A stretch of 64,000 nucleotides of DNA from the NCBI RefSeq assembly GCF_949628265.1, contig NC_088788.1, positions 32,040,335 to 32,104,334 of the forward strand, given 5' to 3'. A model generated the notes under the pieces. That model worked only from the letters and a program-made list of their open reading frames with translations. It did not search any database and was not told the origin of the DNA. Position 1 is the stretch's first letter. Each line of letters begins with the position of its first letter. The position numbers and the translations under genes were made by a program. Shown one piece after another: positions 39,861 through 52,246 of this stretch. The stretch is from Cloeon dipterum. Its lineage: Eukaryota; Arthropoda; Insecta; Ephemeroptera; Baetidae.

Positions 39861-41057
39861 TTAAGCATTATTGCTGTGAGCTCTCACGACCATAGCCACT
39901 GTAGACAGCAACTGCATGTCATAGAACATGCTTTTCTTGTCCTCCTCTTTGAGCAACTCATGAGCGTGCAGAATTAACTTGTCAGTGGGCCGCATCATAA
40001 ACGGGTGGCTCAACTCGGGGCATCCCATACCAAACCCTTTGGAGCCATTGTTCTTGGTAGGAATCAGGGGCTTTGAGCTGGGCACACTTTCCGCAGAACT
40101 GTGCCACATGACAATGGGGTGGGTGTTCTCCATGCACCCACTGTCAGATCCGGTTGACGATGTAGAAGTCGTCCTGAACTTGGCCGGTAGCTTCCGGTCA
40201 GTCACTGGCTTCGCCGGCTCCCTGAGCTGGTTCTTGCCTCGCCGCCGGATTTTGTGGGTCTCAGACTCATCTAAGCCAGCTTCCGCAATTAGCTGAGCCA
40301 GGTAGCGCCTCCGGGCGTTAATAAACCAATTCGAAACCTTGATAAACAAAATTTTTTAGGTTTTCATCAAATTGATTATCATTTTTTTTAAATTTGGAGA
40401 TTGTTGTTTCATTCAAGAGTAAAAAGCCCAAAGATTTACAATCAATGGTTGACAGAAATGCTACTAAAGTCGAAGCACACAAATTTTTCAGTTGAAATTA
40501 AATTAAGCTTCCTGTATTTAGCACATAAGCGGTTTTTCAGAATTTCTAGCTTGAAATTTCCGAAGAAATACAAAAAATAAACATCTTGGTATCACTGAGG
40601 AAGCTGCATTGTTTGAATTCAACTGAAATATTTTTCATTATGCAAATTTTTTTAGTGCTGACATTTCCTGGTAACAGTTAATTATAGGAGCTTGGAGGAC
40701 TGTAGCATAATACTACTCAGGAGCATAAAGCTTGTATTATAGGCATCTTAAAATTATTTTACATGACATTTATCATTGAAAGTGGAATATTGACCAAGTT
40801 AAAATGCATAAAAAAAGAATTGTATGGCAAACATACCTGAACGAGAGTCAGTCCGGTCGACTTGGCCATATGCTCCTTCATGGCGTCCGTTGGGTAGGCG
40901 TGCTTAAGGTTTTGCCTTAGCCAGTTGTTCATCACGATGATGGCGTCCTTGGGAAGGTTGCTGCGGCGTTTGACTGTCCGGACAGCGTCCTCAATGGGCA
41001 CCTGCACAGAGCTTGGGCTCACCGACTCCTTCTTAGAAGCGCCAGCACGTGTCGTTT
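39861..41057 (-). CDS. Divergent TALE homeodomain protein, 3' exons (TGIF-related?)
   Basis: DNA-binding transcription factor of the three-amino-acid-loop-extension class. Two exons are clear: 41057-40837 and 40337-39861. They encode 231 residues plus two leading bases. The homeodomain runs KRRSNLPKDAIIVMNNWL, KHAYPTDAMKEHMA, LTLVQ, then VSNWFINARRRYL, with the intron inside helix 3 before V-S-N-W. AYP marks the extra loop, and I50/N51 of WFIN are the TALE hallmark. After the homeodomain, KIRRRGKNQ resembles the SRRGKK that follows the TGIF homeodomain, but helix 1 differs much from TGIF, Meis, Pbx and Mohawk. The rest is serine-rich and unrecognised. The upstream exon, needed because this exon begins in phase 1, was not found. 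The family call is sure, the orthology is not. Confidence 0.8.
40338..40836 (-). other. TALE gene intron within the homeodomain
   Basis: 499-base AT-rich intron. No other feature was seen. Confidence 0.8.
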
Positions 41058-41585
41058 CTGAAACAATTGATAAAAAAATTTGATAAGTTAATTTATCAAA
41101 TAGTTAGGTAATACCTATTAATACATATGTACAAAAAAAATTAAGCTTAAATATTTTAGCTTATTCTAATGAAATTGGCAGTCAATAATTCAAAAGGCAA
41201 ATACTTAATTGTTTTTTTAATTCTATTCGCAAACTCTGTATGACAAAATTTTGTATTTTTTACGATTGCTCACACGGTCATAGAGTGAAAACAGAGCTCT
41301 ATATAGATAAAATTTCCGGAGTTTGAATCAGGTGTGCGCCTTTTTGACATTCCCACGTGTGAACCCTGACGCTGCATTCAGCATTTCTATTTCCGGCGTT
41401 GTCACCTCAGCGCCGTGAATTTTAACCTGCATACATAATTCACCAGCGTTTCTACAATGACAAAAATCAGCGCAGTTACATAAGATGTTACAGTATTTTG
41501 TTTTTAATTTTTTGAAGAATTTTCGGATAAACGCCACGGACAGGAAGGAAGTGATTTATTCCCGCCGGATGATCATTGTGGCGCG

Positions 41586-41593
41586 TATAAATG
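41586..41593 (+). promoter_or_regulatory. Candidate TATA box with downstream short exon
   Basis: TATAAATG is followed about 36 bases later by GTGCAGTTGA, near the insect initiator. An ATG at 41691 opens MERLLEAGSDFGCHFQ and runs into a good donor (CAAG|gtaact). No downstream exon was found, so the target gene is unknown. Confidence 0.2.
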
Positions 41594-44500
41594 AACGCGC
41601 GGAAAAATAGCTGTCGCGTGCAGTTGATAATCTATATCAACGTTTAAAACAATATCGGGAGCATGAAGCAGTAAGCGATGATCAGAGAATGGAGCGCCTT
41701 TTGGAAGCAGGAAGTGACTTTGGGTGTCATTTTCAAGGTAACTATCGTGCCTGCTAGATTATGCACTGTTCAAGCGTGAAACACGGTCAACGATATTAAT
41801 AGAGTCAGAAGGTTTGAAAATAATTCTAGTGATACAATTTTTAGGTGTATTTTGTTTATATCAATTTGATATATTATGATGTATTAAACTAAAGTAGTTT
41901 CATTCATAAACAAACATAAGCCGATATTGTGTTGCTTAGCGCAGAGCGCAGTGACATGTATGTTAAAACATTATAACAATAAATAGAATGTTTACAATTA
42001 GATAATTTAAAAAGGGGCTCGTTTGTTGCGTCAAACAAATAGTGATGCGGTGGAAGTTGGCTACTTGACGCCACTCACTTTTACTATATTCTCTGCTGGA
42101 GGCTTGTTTACTGCCGAGTGACCTTTGATAGAAGTTCGTTATATTCATAACAATAATCGCAGCAGCGAGCGCCTCTTGCTGCTTTAGTTATATTGATGCA
42201 GATTGCAGATTTACTGGTCAACGTGCTGTTGTGTACCGAAGCCATTTAAGCAGTAGCGACGAGACTCATTGATAAAGTGGTGGCTAAAGGCCTGCAGCCA
42301 GTGCCAAGAAGGGAAATGAGATAAAGAGTACAAACTGAGGGGCCTTTTCATGATTGTGTGAATATAAACACGGAAATTTACCAAGATGTGCGAAAATTAA
42401 ATTAAAGACTAAGTCAACTGTCACAACTCTCAATTCTCTTCAACAGGCCATGAAAATTAAGTCTTGCTAAAGTACAACAGTTCAATCTAGTGTGGGTTGC
42501 AAATAAAAGCATTAAAATGCGACTGATTCATTTATAGAGCTACATTTCACTTAACCAAACCAAGAGCGTCAAGAAGAGACTAAAGCACAAAACAGGTGGG
42601 CGATGAATTAAATTAAAATGTATAATGTCAATTATGGCAGAACTCATCCTACACAAAATGTTACTGTTTTGTAAAATTTTAGATTGCAAGATTAATCTCG
42701 ACTCTCTTGGCCGCTAAAAACAAGAGAGCAAAAACACCGCTATTGCAAATGCTGATTATCCAACATGATTTATTTGCCCATGCTTAAGGTACCTGATAGG
42801 TATTTTTACGACTTTTTAACCGCTTCTCAGCATAATCACGTAGGCTGAGAGCTCACCATGTCCCAATAATACCACCGAGCGGATAGCATGGAGCCCGATG
42901 GTCTGCAGAGGAGCTTGGGCCCTATGACCATCTCTTTGCCCCCTCGCATCGAGGTTTTTTATTGAAACGCCAGCAATTTGTCCCTAAATCCGCTGTAAAG
43001 GCGCAAAACCCAGCAAGTGGCGGCTGGCGAGTCGGCGCCGGTGCGCCTCCCAGTCCGTTGAGCTTTTTGAGCATTTCAAGTCACCTAACTAACCACCTTT
43101 TGCCATCTCGGGCATTGGGCAGCCAGTTTCATTTCCCAGAAATGTTCAAACATCACCCATAGGATGGACACTCCTGAGAATGCCTTAGTAATTCGTGCAA
43201 ACGGGCTGGTCATTGTTATCTCATAGATGAGTATCATTCGATATTTTGTAAAATCACAGTGGACTTCAATTATTATATGCGTCCAATCGAACAAAGCGCT
43301 TAGAGGTCTATTTCTGCTTGGCGAATTGAAAATGCGGGTTGCGCTCCCGGTGTCGGCAAAGAGACGTACGACCGTGAACAGCGAGGGTCTTCCCTCTAAT
43401 TGCAGTGTGGTTGTTTAATACAAAGAATAAAATGTCATGCACCTAGCGAGGGGTCCTAATGGAGGAGGTGAGCCGTGTAACGCAAGCCAAACACCAAACG
43501 CGAGAAGGCTGGCGAGGGCTAAAATCGGCCCTGCACTATAAATAGTGTCAAAATGAAGCGGCCAACAAGAGGTCTTCCAATGGAGTCGAAACCAGCCCCT
43601 CTCCCAACGGAGTATAAAGATGTGTATTTTATTTTTGTTAATGCACAAGGCGCGGAGGTGAGCAGACGAACGCCGCCGATTTTGTCAGGAGTCACGTGCG
43701 CCAGCCCGTTTATTATTTTCGCAGCTGACTCGTTCACTAGTTTCTTATTTTAACAAGTTGTTTCTTGTAATGTTGTTTGCTACTTATTCTTTATTGGTTT
43801 GTTGTGGGAGAGTTTGTAACATACCTATGCTATTTTAGCAAGTATAAAATAAATTTCGCTATAAATAGTGCAATAAAATAGGTAATTAAATCGAAGGAAA
43901 ATCAATAGTAAATGAACTCAATACTTGTGCAATGATAAATCATCCCTGTGTGACCAGGGGTAAATAGAAAATTTAAACACAACAACTGAAGGAGTAAAGC
44001 GAAACTAGTTGAGCGTAATTAAGACGTTACATTCGAAGTAAATTTCCAGCATTTCAACTTACCATAAATAAACCGGCAAAAAAACGCAGGTAATTTTTTT
44101 AATTTAATTAATAAATGGATCAGCTCCGCGCTGATGTGCTCGGGATAGATTACCATTTTAGTGAAATACTAGCAGGAAAATTAAAGGAAACGCTCCCGTA
44201 ATGAACGCAGTACAAATCCCCCGATACGCAGATACTCCAAAACAAAATTCCTAAAGTAGCTGTTGGGGGGTTACCATATTTATCATTTTCTTCTTACACA
44301 GACCTTCAATAAGAAATGAAAAATGGCCGTGTTACTCTTTTGTTCAGTGGACAGTGAAACTTTTGAACCTTTTCAATAGATCTTTTTCAACCTGTCATCA
44401 AGCGACGAATTTCCATTGTAAGGATTTCCAAAGATTGCTGCAAAGAACCTTCTTTGCTGGTATTGTCAGGACTGTTTTTTCTTTGTTATTTTTATTTATT

Positions 44501-46641
44501 ATTTTTTTTTGACAAAAGATGAATTTTTTCCTGTCCAACAGAATGCAGTGTTGTTTATGTTTACCGACCTGTCGAAATAATCTCCCCTTAGAAATACTCT
44601 CCCCTTCCTTGCGTAACGCATGTGACTATTTGCAAAGAAGGAACTGTCATTTATATTTCGAAAGAAAAACACCCCGCCTTATTACTTAATCCCTTTTGTG
44701 CTCTTTCTGAGACTATCCTCTGATGAAATTTTGAAATTAGGTTTCAAGGGAGTGTATTGCTTAATAGAGCCCAGAGAATTTCTAGCATAAGATTCAACTC
44801 GTGGATCGAAAACTTCAAACTACGAAAGCTTCTTGCATCAGAATGAGAGGGCAGTTTTTTTTTCAAGATGAGCGAGAAGTCATGCGAATAAATTATTGTC
44901 GACGATGCAAGCATGCTGGCAAGGCCATGCTTAATTGAGTTTCAAATTGGAAAGCGTAATTTTAAAAGCGTCAGATATTGATATATTAAAACAAATTAAT
45001 TGCTCATCACAGAATGAGCGTGCTGTTTAGAAAATTGTAAAATAGAGATTGAAGGAAAAAACATCGATCGTTGCAATAAATTTGAGCTGGATTGAGTACA
45101 ATCCTTGTATCGAAAAAAATAAAAAAATATAGTGGTGTGAGAGACGGTTGTTTGTCCTCGCAATGTTTGCATAATCTCAGAGTAAGTATGCTATCGCTAT
45201 CGGCCGAAGAGCGAAAAGAACGAAAAGTAGACCTTATCACATGGCTCCAGAGAAGCAAAGGAGAAGTAGAAGTGCTTCCAATTTTATTATTATCAGGCTA
45301 AACTTTACTCAGTCAGAGCCCGCGGCAATGACAAACACAAGTTTAGTAGTACACATGTGAAATGGAAAAATCTTAAATGTGGAAATTTCAAAGGACAATA
45401 ATTCAGCTCTTTCAAGGATACATCCCTGCTTTTAGTTTCCAGACTAATTAATATTAAATAATGGACGCTGCACGAATTTTCTGATCAATTTCAAACCGGA
45501 AAAATGTAATCAAAAATTCCAACAATCTAATATTATGAAATATTTATAACCATACTAGAAATGACCGATAAAGTCTAGGCTAATTATGGTCTCGATTCGA
45601 TTTCTTTGATAATTTGGCATTTGGCTCCTCGCGTGCGTCACTCTTTTCAGCTCATCCGAAATTAAATTGCAGTGTCTGCAAACCCTTAGCGATTGCTTAA
45701 GTTCAGGGGGTCATCCGAAAGGTCAGACCGAGAACGTGATGCGGCTTTTCTTTTATTTTGCGGCCGCCACTGGGCTAATAAGAAGTTGCGTTTTGAGTTT
45801 GACACTATGGTCGCGCTGCAGGCTCTAATTTTGACGTGTGCGAGCGCTTGTGTACACAAAGAGCTGCTGCGGTACTCCCGGCAGACGAAAAAAAAACACG
45901 CCGCTCTCCACGTGACCGACAACAGCGCTGCCTAAAATATGAAATGCCAAAGCAAGTTGGCTGTGTAGCGCAGAGGCCACAATCTGCCTTCTTTCAATAG
46001 GCGGGAGGTACACCACGTTGGGTCTTTCATTTAGCTTCAAAGATGGCGTACCCGCAGATCGGCGGTGGAATTTTCGGAATTTTCCAACATAAGGGATTAT
46101 AAACGCGCGAATGTGCTGCCCCCTTCTTTTGGCCGTGGAAATAAATCGTATAAGCGGAGAATGAATGCGTTTTGCCTCAGCGGGGTATATCTTTGCTGAT
46201 TGGATTGAAATTGAAGTGACACGGAGAGGTAAAGGAGAGCAAGAGACACTAGCGAGCGCATGTTTCATACCAGAGGAATCGCTGTAGCTGCAGCAGAGGC
46301 CGCAAGATATTTGACAGGTGGACCACATACACATGTGGAGAGTGGAACAAATAAGTCCAATAAAAGATCTAAATAAATCCTATTATGCTGCAAGCAGTGA
46401 AATTTTTGTTGCGTTATTAATGTTGTAACGTTATTACAAATATGACTGTGTCAGGCAGTTATTTCGGATCAAACTTTCCAAAAATGAAAAGAACAAAGAA
46501 GCATGAATTATTTATCCCAACATAATAATTTTCATTTTTATTTTTTAATATAAAAATTTTATATTAATAAACTGTTTAATCCTCAGATTTGGATAAAGAA
46601 AAACGAGATATCTTCATACTCTTGTAACCAATAATTACACA

Positions 46642-46856
46642 TCTCGCCAGTTCTTATGAGAATCCCGTGTTAAAGTAGGGTGGCGAAAACTGTGACTTTT
46701 CCATACATAATCGAATCAAGTATGGAAAAGCTCGAAAAGCTACAGTTCTCGCCGACTTTACCGATTACACTTTTACGCGCATCAAATCTGTTGTCCCTAT
46801 AATACATAATATATGTACCTAAAACATTGTAAGGCGAAAACTGGCACTTTTCCATA
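46642..46856. repeat. Cluster of inverted and direct copies of a 25-base unit
   Basis: Left arm 46682-46706 (GGCGAAAACTGTGACTTTTC, then CATAC) pairs with right arm 46720-46753, whose reverse complement starts GGCGAGAACTGTAGCTTTT. The loop is about 13 bases. A third copy in direct orientation is at 46833-46856 (GGCGAAAACTGGCACTTTTC), and a partial inverted one lies at 46642-46655. The first pair could form a long hairpin RNA or be a foldback transposon end. Confidence 0.65.
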
Positions 46857-47212
46857 ATGATAGTTTTTAGCGTTTTATGTTGACTGAAAAATAAGAAAAT
46901 TATGTATGTATATGTACTCACGCTTATTCCTTGTCTTCCCCATATTTTCCGATTAAGACGTGAAGAGTAAACGGGAAAGAAACGGCGACCAACTCACTCT
47001 CTCTCGTTCGCGGAGGTACCACGTGTACGTACTTAGATTTTCAAATAATTTTCTTTTTTCGTGGAATTAAAAAATCGAAAACTTTAGGAATTTTAAAATA
47101 AGTAATGGCAGTAGCTTAGCAGCGCGACGAGTGCGAGAGGAGCCGACAGCCGACGCCGTTAATGCCGAAAAAATCTGTCTTGCAAGCCGATGACAACTTG
47201 TGAACGTGACAG

Positions 47213-47412
47213 TCACACTGGTGCAGGCTGTGGCACAAGCAGAAGAGTGAGCGAGTGGCTGGCTAAGGCAGAGGGTAGGTGCGTGCTCGCGGCTTGCGTT
47301 CTAGTGAATGGCAGATCTGCTTTCCACTGCCTTTGACAGTTGTTAGGAGCAAGCATGGGGACCGCATTGCTCTTCGGTTTAGAGGCTGCCTGTAAGACTA
47401 CCAACATAACCA
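47213..47412 (-). CDS. Possible small secreted protein exon
   Basis: On the minus strand a good acceptor (tttatttttattgtcag) is followed by LVLVMLVVLQAASKPKS, signal-peptide-like, then PNNCQRQWKADLP and a proline/alanine/leucine-rich end with a stop at 47213. The only methionine near the start is the one inside this stretch. No homology was recognised. It lies where a HAPSTR1 promoter would also be expected, so chance is likely. Confidence 0.15.
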
Positions 47413-47730
47413 AAACCAACTGACAATAAAAATAAACCTGGAATCTCAATAATTATACTAAACTTCTCTGTGTACAATAATATGTATTACTATTACGTAC
47501 ATATCTACAAAAATTAAGAAGCGAGCCATTCAAAATATTATTGGTGAACTAGCAACAATTATTTAAGATTTAAAAGCGTTTTCCGATTACGAAACATTGA
47601 ACAGCCAAATTTTTACCGATTGGCATTTCGCGGTCAAATCCCAATTCCAACTCAAATGCTTGCAAGGAAGTTCGGGTAGTTCAAAGATAGCGGGTCTAGC
47701 GTCATCTAGTTGGCATAAGGTGAACAATTT

Positions 47731-47736
47731 TCAGTC
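47731..47736 (+). promoter_or_regulatory. Candidate initiator of the HAPSTR1-like gene (or 5' UTR splice acceptor)
   Basis: TCAGTC fits the arthropod initiator consensus (TCAGTY) 121 bases before the chosen start codon. The preceding AATTTTCAG also resembles a splice acceptor, so this may instead be the end of a 5' UTR intron. Confidence 0.3.
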
Positions 47737-47853
47737 ACTTGTTTTGGTTTGGTGGGGACTGTGAAAGATCGACTTGTGTCATGGCCGCAGCCTGAGTTTA
47801 CGATCTGCGTCTCAATCGAGGACTTATTCGAATTATTGCCCCCTCTAGCAAGA

Positions 47854-50794
47854 ATGAGCGACGACAAAGATGAAGACCAAGAAGGCTTGAAGTACTTGGA
47901 ACGTCAATGCTCTGCTCAGATCGAAGCGCAGCCGGACCTTGAGCACCAACTGAGTCTCGAACGTGATGCTGTCACCCAGCGCTTATGGCTCGGATTCCAC
48001 AACTCTGCTGCAGCGATTGCCCACCTTTACCGAGGTTTGAGCCTGTGACTCAATCACAGGAATCCTTAACTGATGACTGTTTTCTTGCAGAGCGATGCCA
48101 TGGATCGGAGCTTTGGCTACCTTTTCAGACGGCCGCTGGAACCGTCACGACTCTCTTCAAAGGTATACGTACATTCAAGCAAGCAGTGGATGTTTGCATG
48201 TATGATTGTATGAATCGTCGTATTAATCGTTGCAAACTGTGTGTCACTGGGCATGGGCTTGACCCTTAAACCCGCTTACATACCAAAACTTCGGTTTTCA
48301 GAACACGTTTTTGCATCTAGTCCGTGTTTTGCGATAAATTTTCTTCCTGACGTAGAAAATTAATTGTTTACAATTGGGCATTGCTATTTTATCGTTGAAT
48401 TTTGAAAGTTAGCTAGAAGAATTTGACATTGGAGAAGTATAAGGCTCACAAATTGAAATACAATTGTAAATTTTAGTAGTATTTCATGGTCAGTTGAACT
48501 GTTTTCATATTAGGTTTTGTCTTTTGATGACATCACTGTTTGTAAGCACTCCTTAACTAAGCTATTCATCTTCGCGCACACATGGCCATGCCAGATCTAT
48601 TCAGTCTCGTTAAAAAACGTTTTTGTCTCTAAGTATTTAATGAACCTAATTATTTAAAAACATTTCTCTGAATCCAATACAATAATAATTCTGATTTGCC
48701 CAGCACCTAAAGTTCACTGCGGAAGCTTGATTATAGCGCCAAAAACTGGATATATTATAGTTATTTATGAAGCCTTTAGCTATTACTCACTTTTTGTAGC
48801 ACAAGAGCTAATTTAAAATCAATATTGCAGATTCTAACGAGTGCATCCGTCGAATGAGTGATATTGGCTTGCAAGCTGGCCTCCAGAAGCGCAACAAGGA
48901 AGTCCTGAGCTGGGCCAGTCGCCGTCGCCACAACATCCGCAGGGAAGAACTGATCGCCTACCTGGCTGGCCGCCCCCTGCCTCGCCCCCACAGATCCTCC
49001 CCTAGATCCTCCCCAAGGCCCAAGATACTGCATGAAGGCCAGCCTGTTATGCCCAGCACTCACGAGGACAACCTTAACACCTTCATTGAAGCTCTGTCAG
49101 GTAGCAACTCAAGAATTTCTCTTGAAGGAAAGATCGGAAATCGACAATAGGTCTGAAATCCTGTTATGTTACCGTACTCCTCCATAAAAATATCAATGGT
49201 GGTTACAGTCGGGTAACAGCATTTTCGGATCCAAATCTCTACTATCCTAATGAATTGTAAATATTGTAAAGGTTTTAAAGTTCTATAAATCGAATTTTTG
49301 ATAGGAATTAAGGAATCGCCACAATTTCATTAAAATTTTGTTGCAAACGCGTCTTTCATTTTTTAATTTTGAACTGTTGTTGAGAATTAAGTTGAAGGCA
49401 GTAAACTAAATTCCAGGCTGCACATTGTTTTCCAGCCTTTTCATGATTTTTACGATTTTTACAGTAGATCAGTCATTACTTAAATAAAATTAAAAAATGT
49501 CGCTAATGGCTACCTTGAATTAATTGATCAAATTTTTATGATCCAAATTTTAATCTAGAATGGTTATATCCATTCTAATATCTAATAATTCTATATCCAT
49601 GACCTAAAGAGTTGAAGGCCCTATTATCCTTTTTTTATTTAATTAAATTTTTGTTATTTAACACCACGCATTTTTGTTTTCAAATATTTTTTACCAAGCT
49701 AAAATTGGAATGGTTATTGATTCATTCAGATTTATAACTGAGCACATCAAGTTTCACTCAATTTTTATTGTCTTGATGCCAGTTATAGGGCTGTTAATTC
49801 ATAACATCTACCTATTACATTTTTCTATTACAAATTAGCAACTTCAGAGCTATTATATGAAACTGCGATTTTAAATCCCACGAGCAACACGTTTCGTCAA
49901 TCTGCCAAGAATTTTCATGCCTCAGCGACAAAATATCAAGGCCTTAAACCCCTCAGACCTTGAAAAAATTCGCATTAATGGTTGATAATTTTTATCTTTA
50001 TAAATAAACCAATTTTGGCTATTTCAGTCAGGAAAAAAAATTCCTGTTCGTAGTTCAGAACATTGAAACTAAAGCCTGCAGCCTGGGTATTTTAGTCCCT
50101 AGAATATTAGAAGAAAATAGTATATAATTTATAACTTATTTATTACGGAAAGGGGTGAATTTAAAACACATCGTTAAGCTAAAATATTTATAAATGTACC
50201 AAAAGTTATGAATCATTGCTTTGTCTTGATTCTGCAGTAAGGTTAAGTACAATTCAGCTGCTAGACCATTGTGCACAAGATTAACATTGCGTGTGATCTT
50301 AGCTTTCCGTTCAATTCAAATTTCTTAACAATATAATATAATAATTTATTTTGTCTTTTGAGTTGAGGATCAAAGAAAAGGGCTATTTTTGTCCATGAGT
50401 AAAAAAATTGAAGAATTTTTCATTCTAGACATGAACTGGTTCAAAATTATTGGCACAGCAATAAACTCAGAGGAGATATCCTATTTGCTACCTGATAATT
50501 TCTGAAAGCGATTTAAAAAAAGGCAAATTTACTGCCACCTCAGATCTTAATAATTTATCTAAAGTGTGTTGGTGCTCAAGATGCATTCGCTTTCCAAGTT
50601 TTCATTTTTCTGGTTTTCAACGGTGTTTTGATTTTGCAGCTCGCCGCCGCCCATCTCCCACACAGGGCCTTCATGAGCTCAACTCATTCATCAGCAGCGA
50701 GTTCGCCCGCCACTGCAAGCGACCAGCAGCCACAAGTCCCTCGCACGACGTCAACATGGACTCGCCGACGCACAAGCGGTGCCGCTACATGTGA
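47854..50794 (+). CDS. HAPSTR1: HUWE1-associated stress response protein (HAPSTR1 / C16orf72 homologue)
   Basis: Nuclear partner of the ubiquitin ligase HUWE1 that tunes stress responses in mammals. Exons 47854-48034, 48091-48162, 48831-49100 and 50640-50794 give 225 residues. The start MSDDKDEDQEGLKYLERQC was chosen because the family begins with an acidic stretch leading into W/Y..ERQC; an in-frame upstream frame from 47749 is an alternative. The core carries LWLGFHNSAAAIAHLYR, ELWLPFQTAAGTVTTLFK, DIGLQAGLQKRNKEVLSW and RRHNIRREELIAYL, all close to the human protein. The C-terminus keeps ELNSFISSEFARHC and DSPTHKRCRYM, the conserved nuclear tail. The last intron is long (1.5 kb). No break or missing block was seen. 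Confidence 0.95.
49101..50639 (+). other. HAPSTR1 intron 3
   Basis: 1.5 kb AT-rich intron. Nothing recognised. Intron 2 (48163-48830) is likewise empty. Confidence 0.7.
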
Positions 50795-52246
50795 ACTATT
50801 TGCTAGGTTGCTTGTCTGATTGAATGAATGGCTGGTAAGTCTAAGTTAAAAGTATCAAAATGACTTTTTTTCGAGACGGTGCCGTGGCACAGGCGTCTTG
50901 TTTTCATTGATTTTGTTCTCATAAGCTACCGCCTCTTTATTTGGAATCAAAACCCGCGAATTGCTTGGTCACATATACGGGGAAACCACCGTTTTTTCAT
51001 TGTAATTTAAGCATTTAAAGCATCTAAAAATTTGATCGATATTTTTCTCTAAGGCATAAGGTGAGCATTAAATTAGTGATGTACGTTTTAGTGGACACTG
51101 CATCATATTTGATTTGCAATCAAAATTTTGATGTTTCAAATCAGCAAACACTGTAAATAACACTAGTTTTGTAATGGCCAAGTGTGTTTTATAATTTAAG
51201 CTGCTGCTTATTGATTCAATATAGGACACCAAAATTCAACTCATGCAATATGGTTTTCGCGTAAAAGCCGCCTGAAAGCGATTTGTGAATCCTGTTTTGA
51301 GTTTGTCTTCACTTTTCTATTATTAATATTTTTTCAGATAGGACAAATTTTCATCAAAGTATTGGAAATTAGCAGGAATTTTTGTTCAAATACAAGTGAT
51401 AAACGCGCTAAAATATTTGTAAATAAAAAAGAGGAGAGGTTTGTATAAACATGTTTTTGGCTTTTGCACTCTAACATGGTATACTGAAGCTTTTCCTTCT
51501 TTATGCGTTTACAGAAACTGTTTCTCCATTTCAATTCATTAACAAACTGCTAATACAGATGGAAAGTCCCAACATATATATGATTTTTAATCATTGTTAT
51601 GTAAATATCATGGTCGCTTAGGACAAACATATTTAATTGGTTAGTTAATTGCAAAATTGTTGTGTTATAATTTGTTCCAAACTGTTCACAGAATTTCCAG
51701 TAGGCTGTGATATTGTTCAGTTGCTTATCCTCCGATTTTGCAAAGCTCGTCAACAATGCTGACAAGTTTAACTTGTCCTGGGATTTCTTGGTATTTCATG
51801 TGATTTGTGGGGTTTTTGATAAAAATTAGTCATTAATGTTAATTTTTATTTTATTTTATTTTCACTGTCTGGAACAATTTGGCAGTATAAAAGAATTTAG
51901 ATCGTGCTGTGTATTACTGCATGTTAAATTGCAATGCAGACTGTTTGAAGAAAAATTTGAGCTCAACGAACAGAGTTCAAGTGCAACATGAGCTTATCAT
52001 TAGCTTATTGGGAAGCCTGGGATGTAAAGCTTGAGAAATTATCCTTTACCCTAGAAAGTGCGATTGAATTTATTAAATATTATGAAATGCTATACAAATG
52101 ATTTTCAATTAAAAGAAAACACCATCCTATAATAATTTAAAAATATCAACAGCGCTCGTTTATTTTGTACAATATTATGGAATTCATCCATAATTTATGT
52201 AATATACACTTAATTATACACAAGATGGGCCTAGACCTAGAAATTT
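50795..52246. other. 3' region between convergent HAPSTR1 (+) and SANS (-)
   Basis: AT-rich UTR and intergenic sequence without recognised genes. A minus-strand AATAAA at 52164-52159 would serve SANS. Confidence 0.6.
52159..52164 (-). terminator. Poly(A) signal of SANS
   Basis: AATAAA on the minus strand, 83 bases past the SANS stop codon. Confidence 0.5.

Larger units (their letters stand above)
41058..47730. other. Long region without recognised genes between the TALE and HAPSTR1 genes
   Basis: Probably holds the 5' exons and promoter of the minus-strand TALE gene and upstream sequence of HAPSTR1. Seen here: a plus-strand TATA motif at 41586, a palindromic TATA motif (CACTATAAATAGTG, near 43533), a cluster of inverted repeats at 46642-46856 and a possible small minus-strand secreted frame at 47213-47412. 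Most of the rest is AT-rich with nothing supported. Confidence 0.4.

Noticed and set aside
43533-43756. Palindromic TATA motif followed by an ATG frame of about 66 codons
   Set aside because: The TATA is palindromic and so gives no strand, and the peptide has no recognised features; not enough for a gene call.
45825-46334. Minus-strand open frame of 169 codons
   Set aside because: No domain, no signal peptide and a composition like the flanking noncoding DNA; could be a 5' UTR exon of the TALE gene but there is no evidence.
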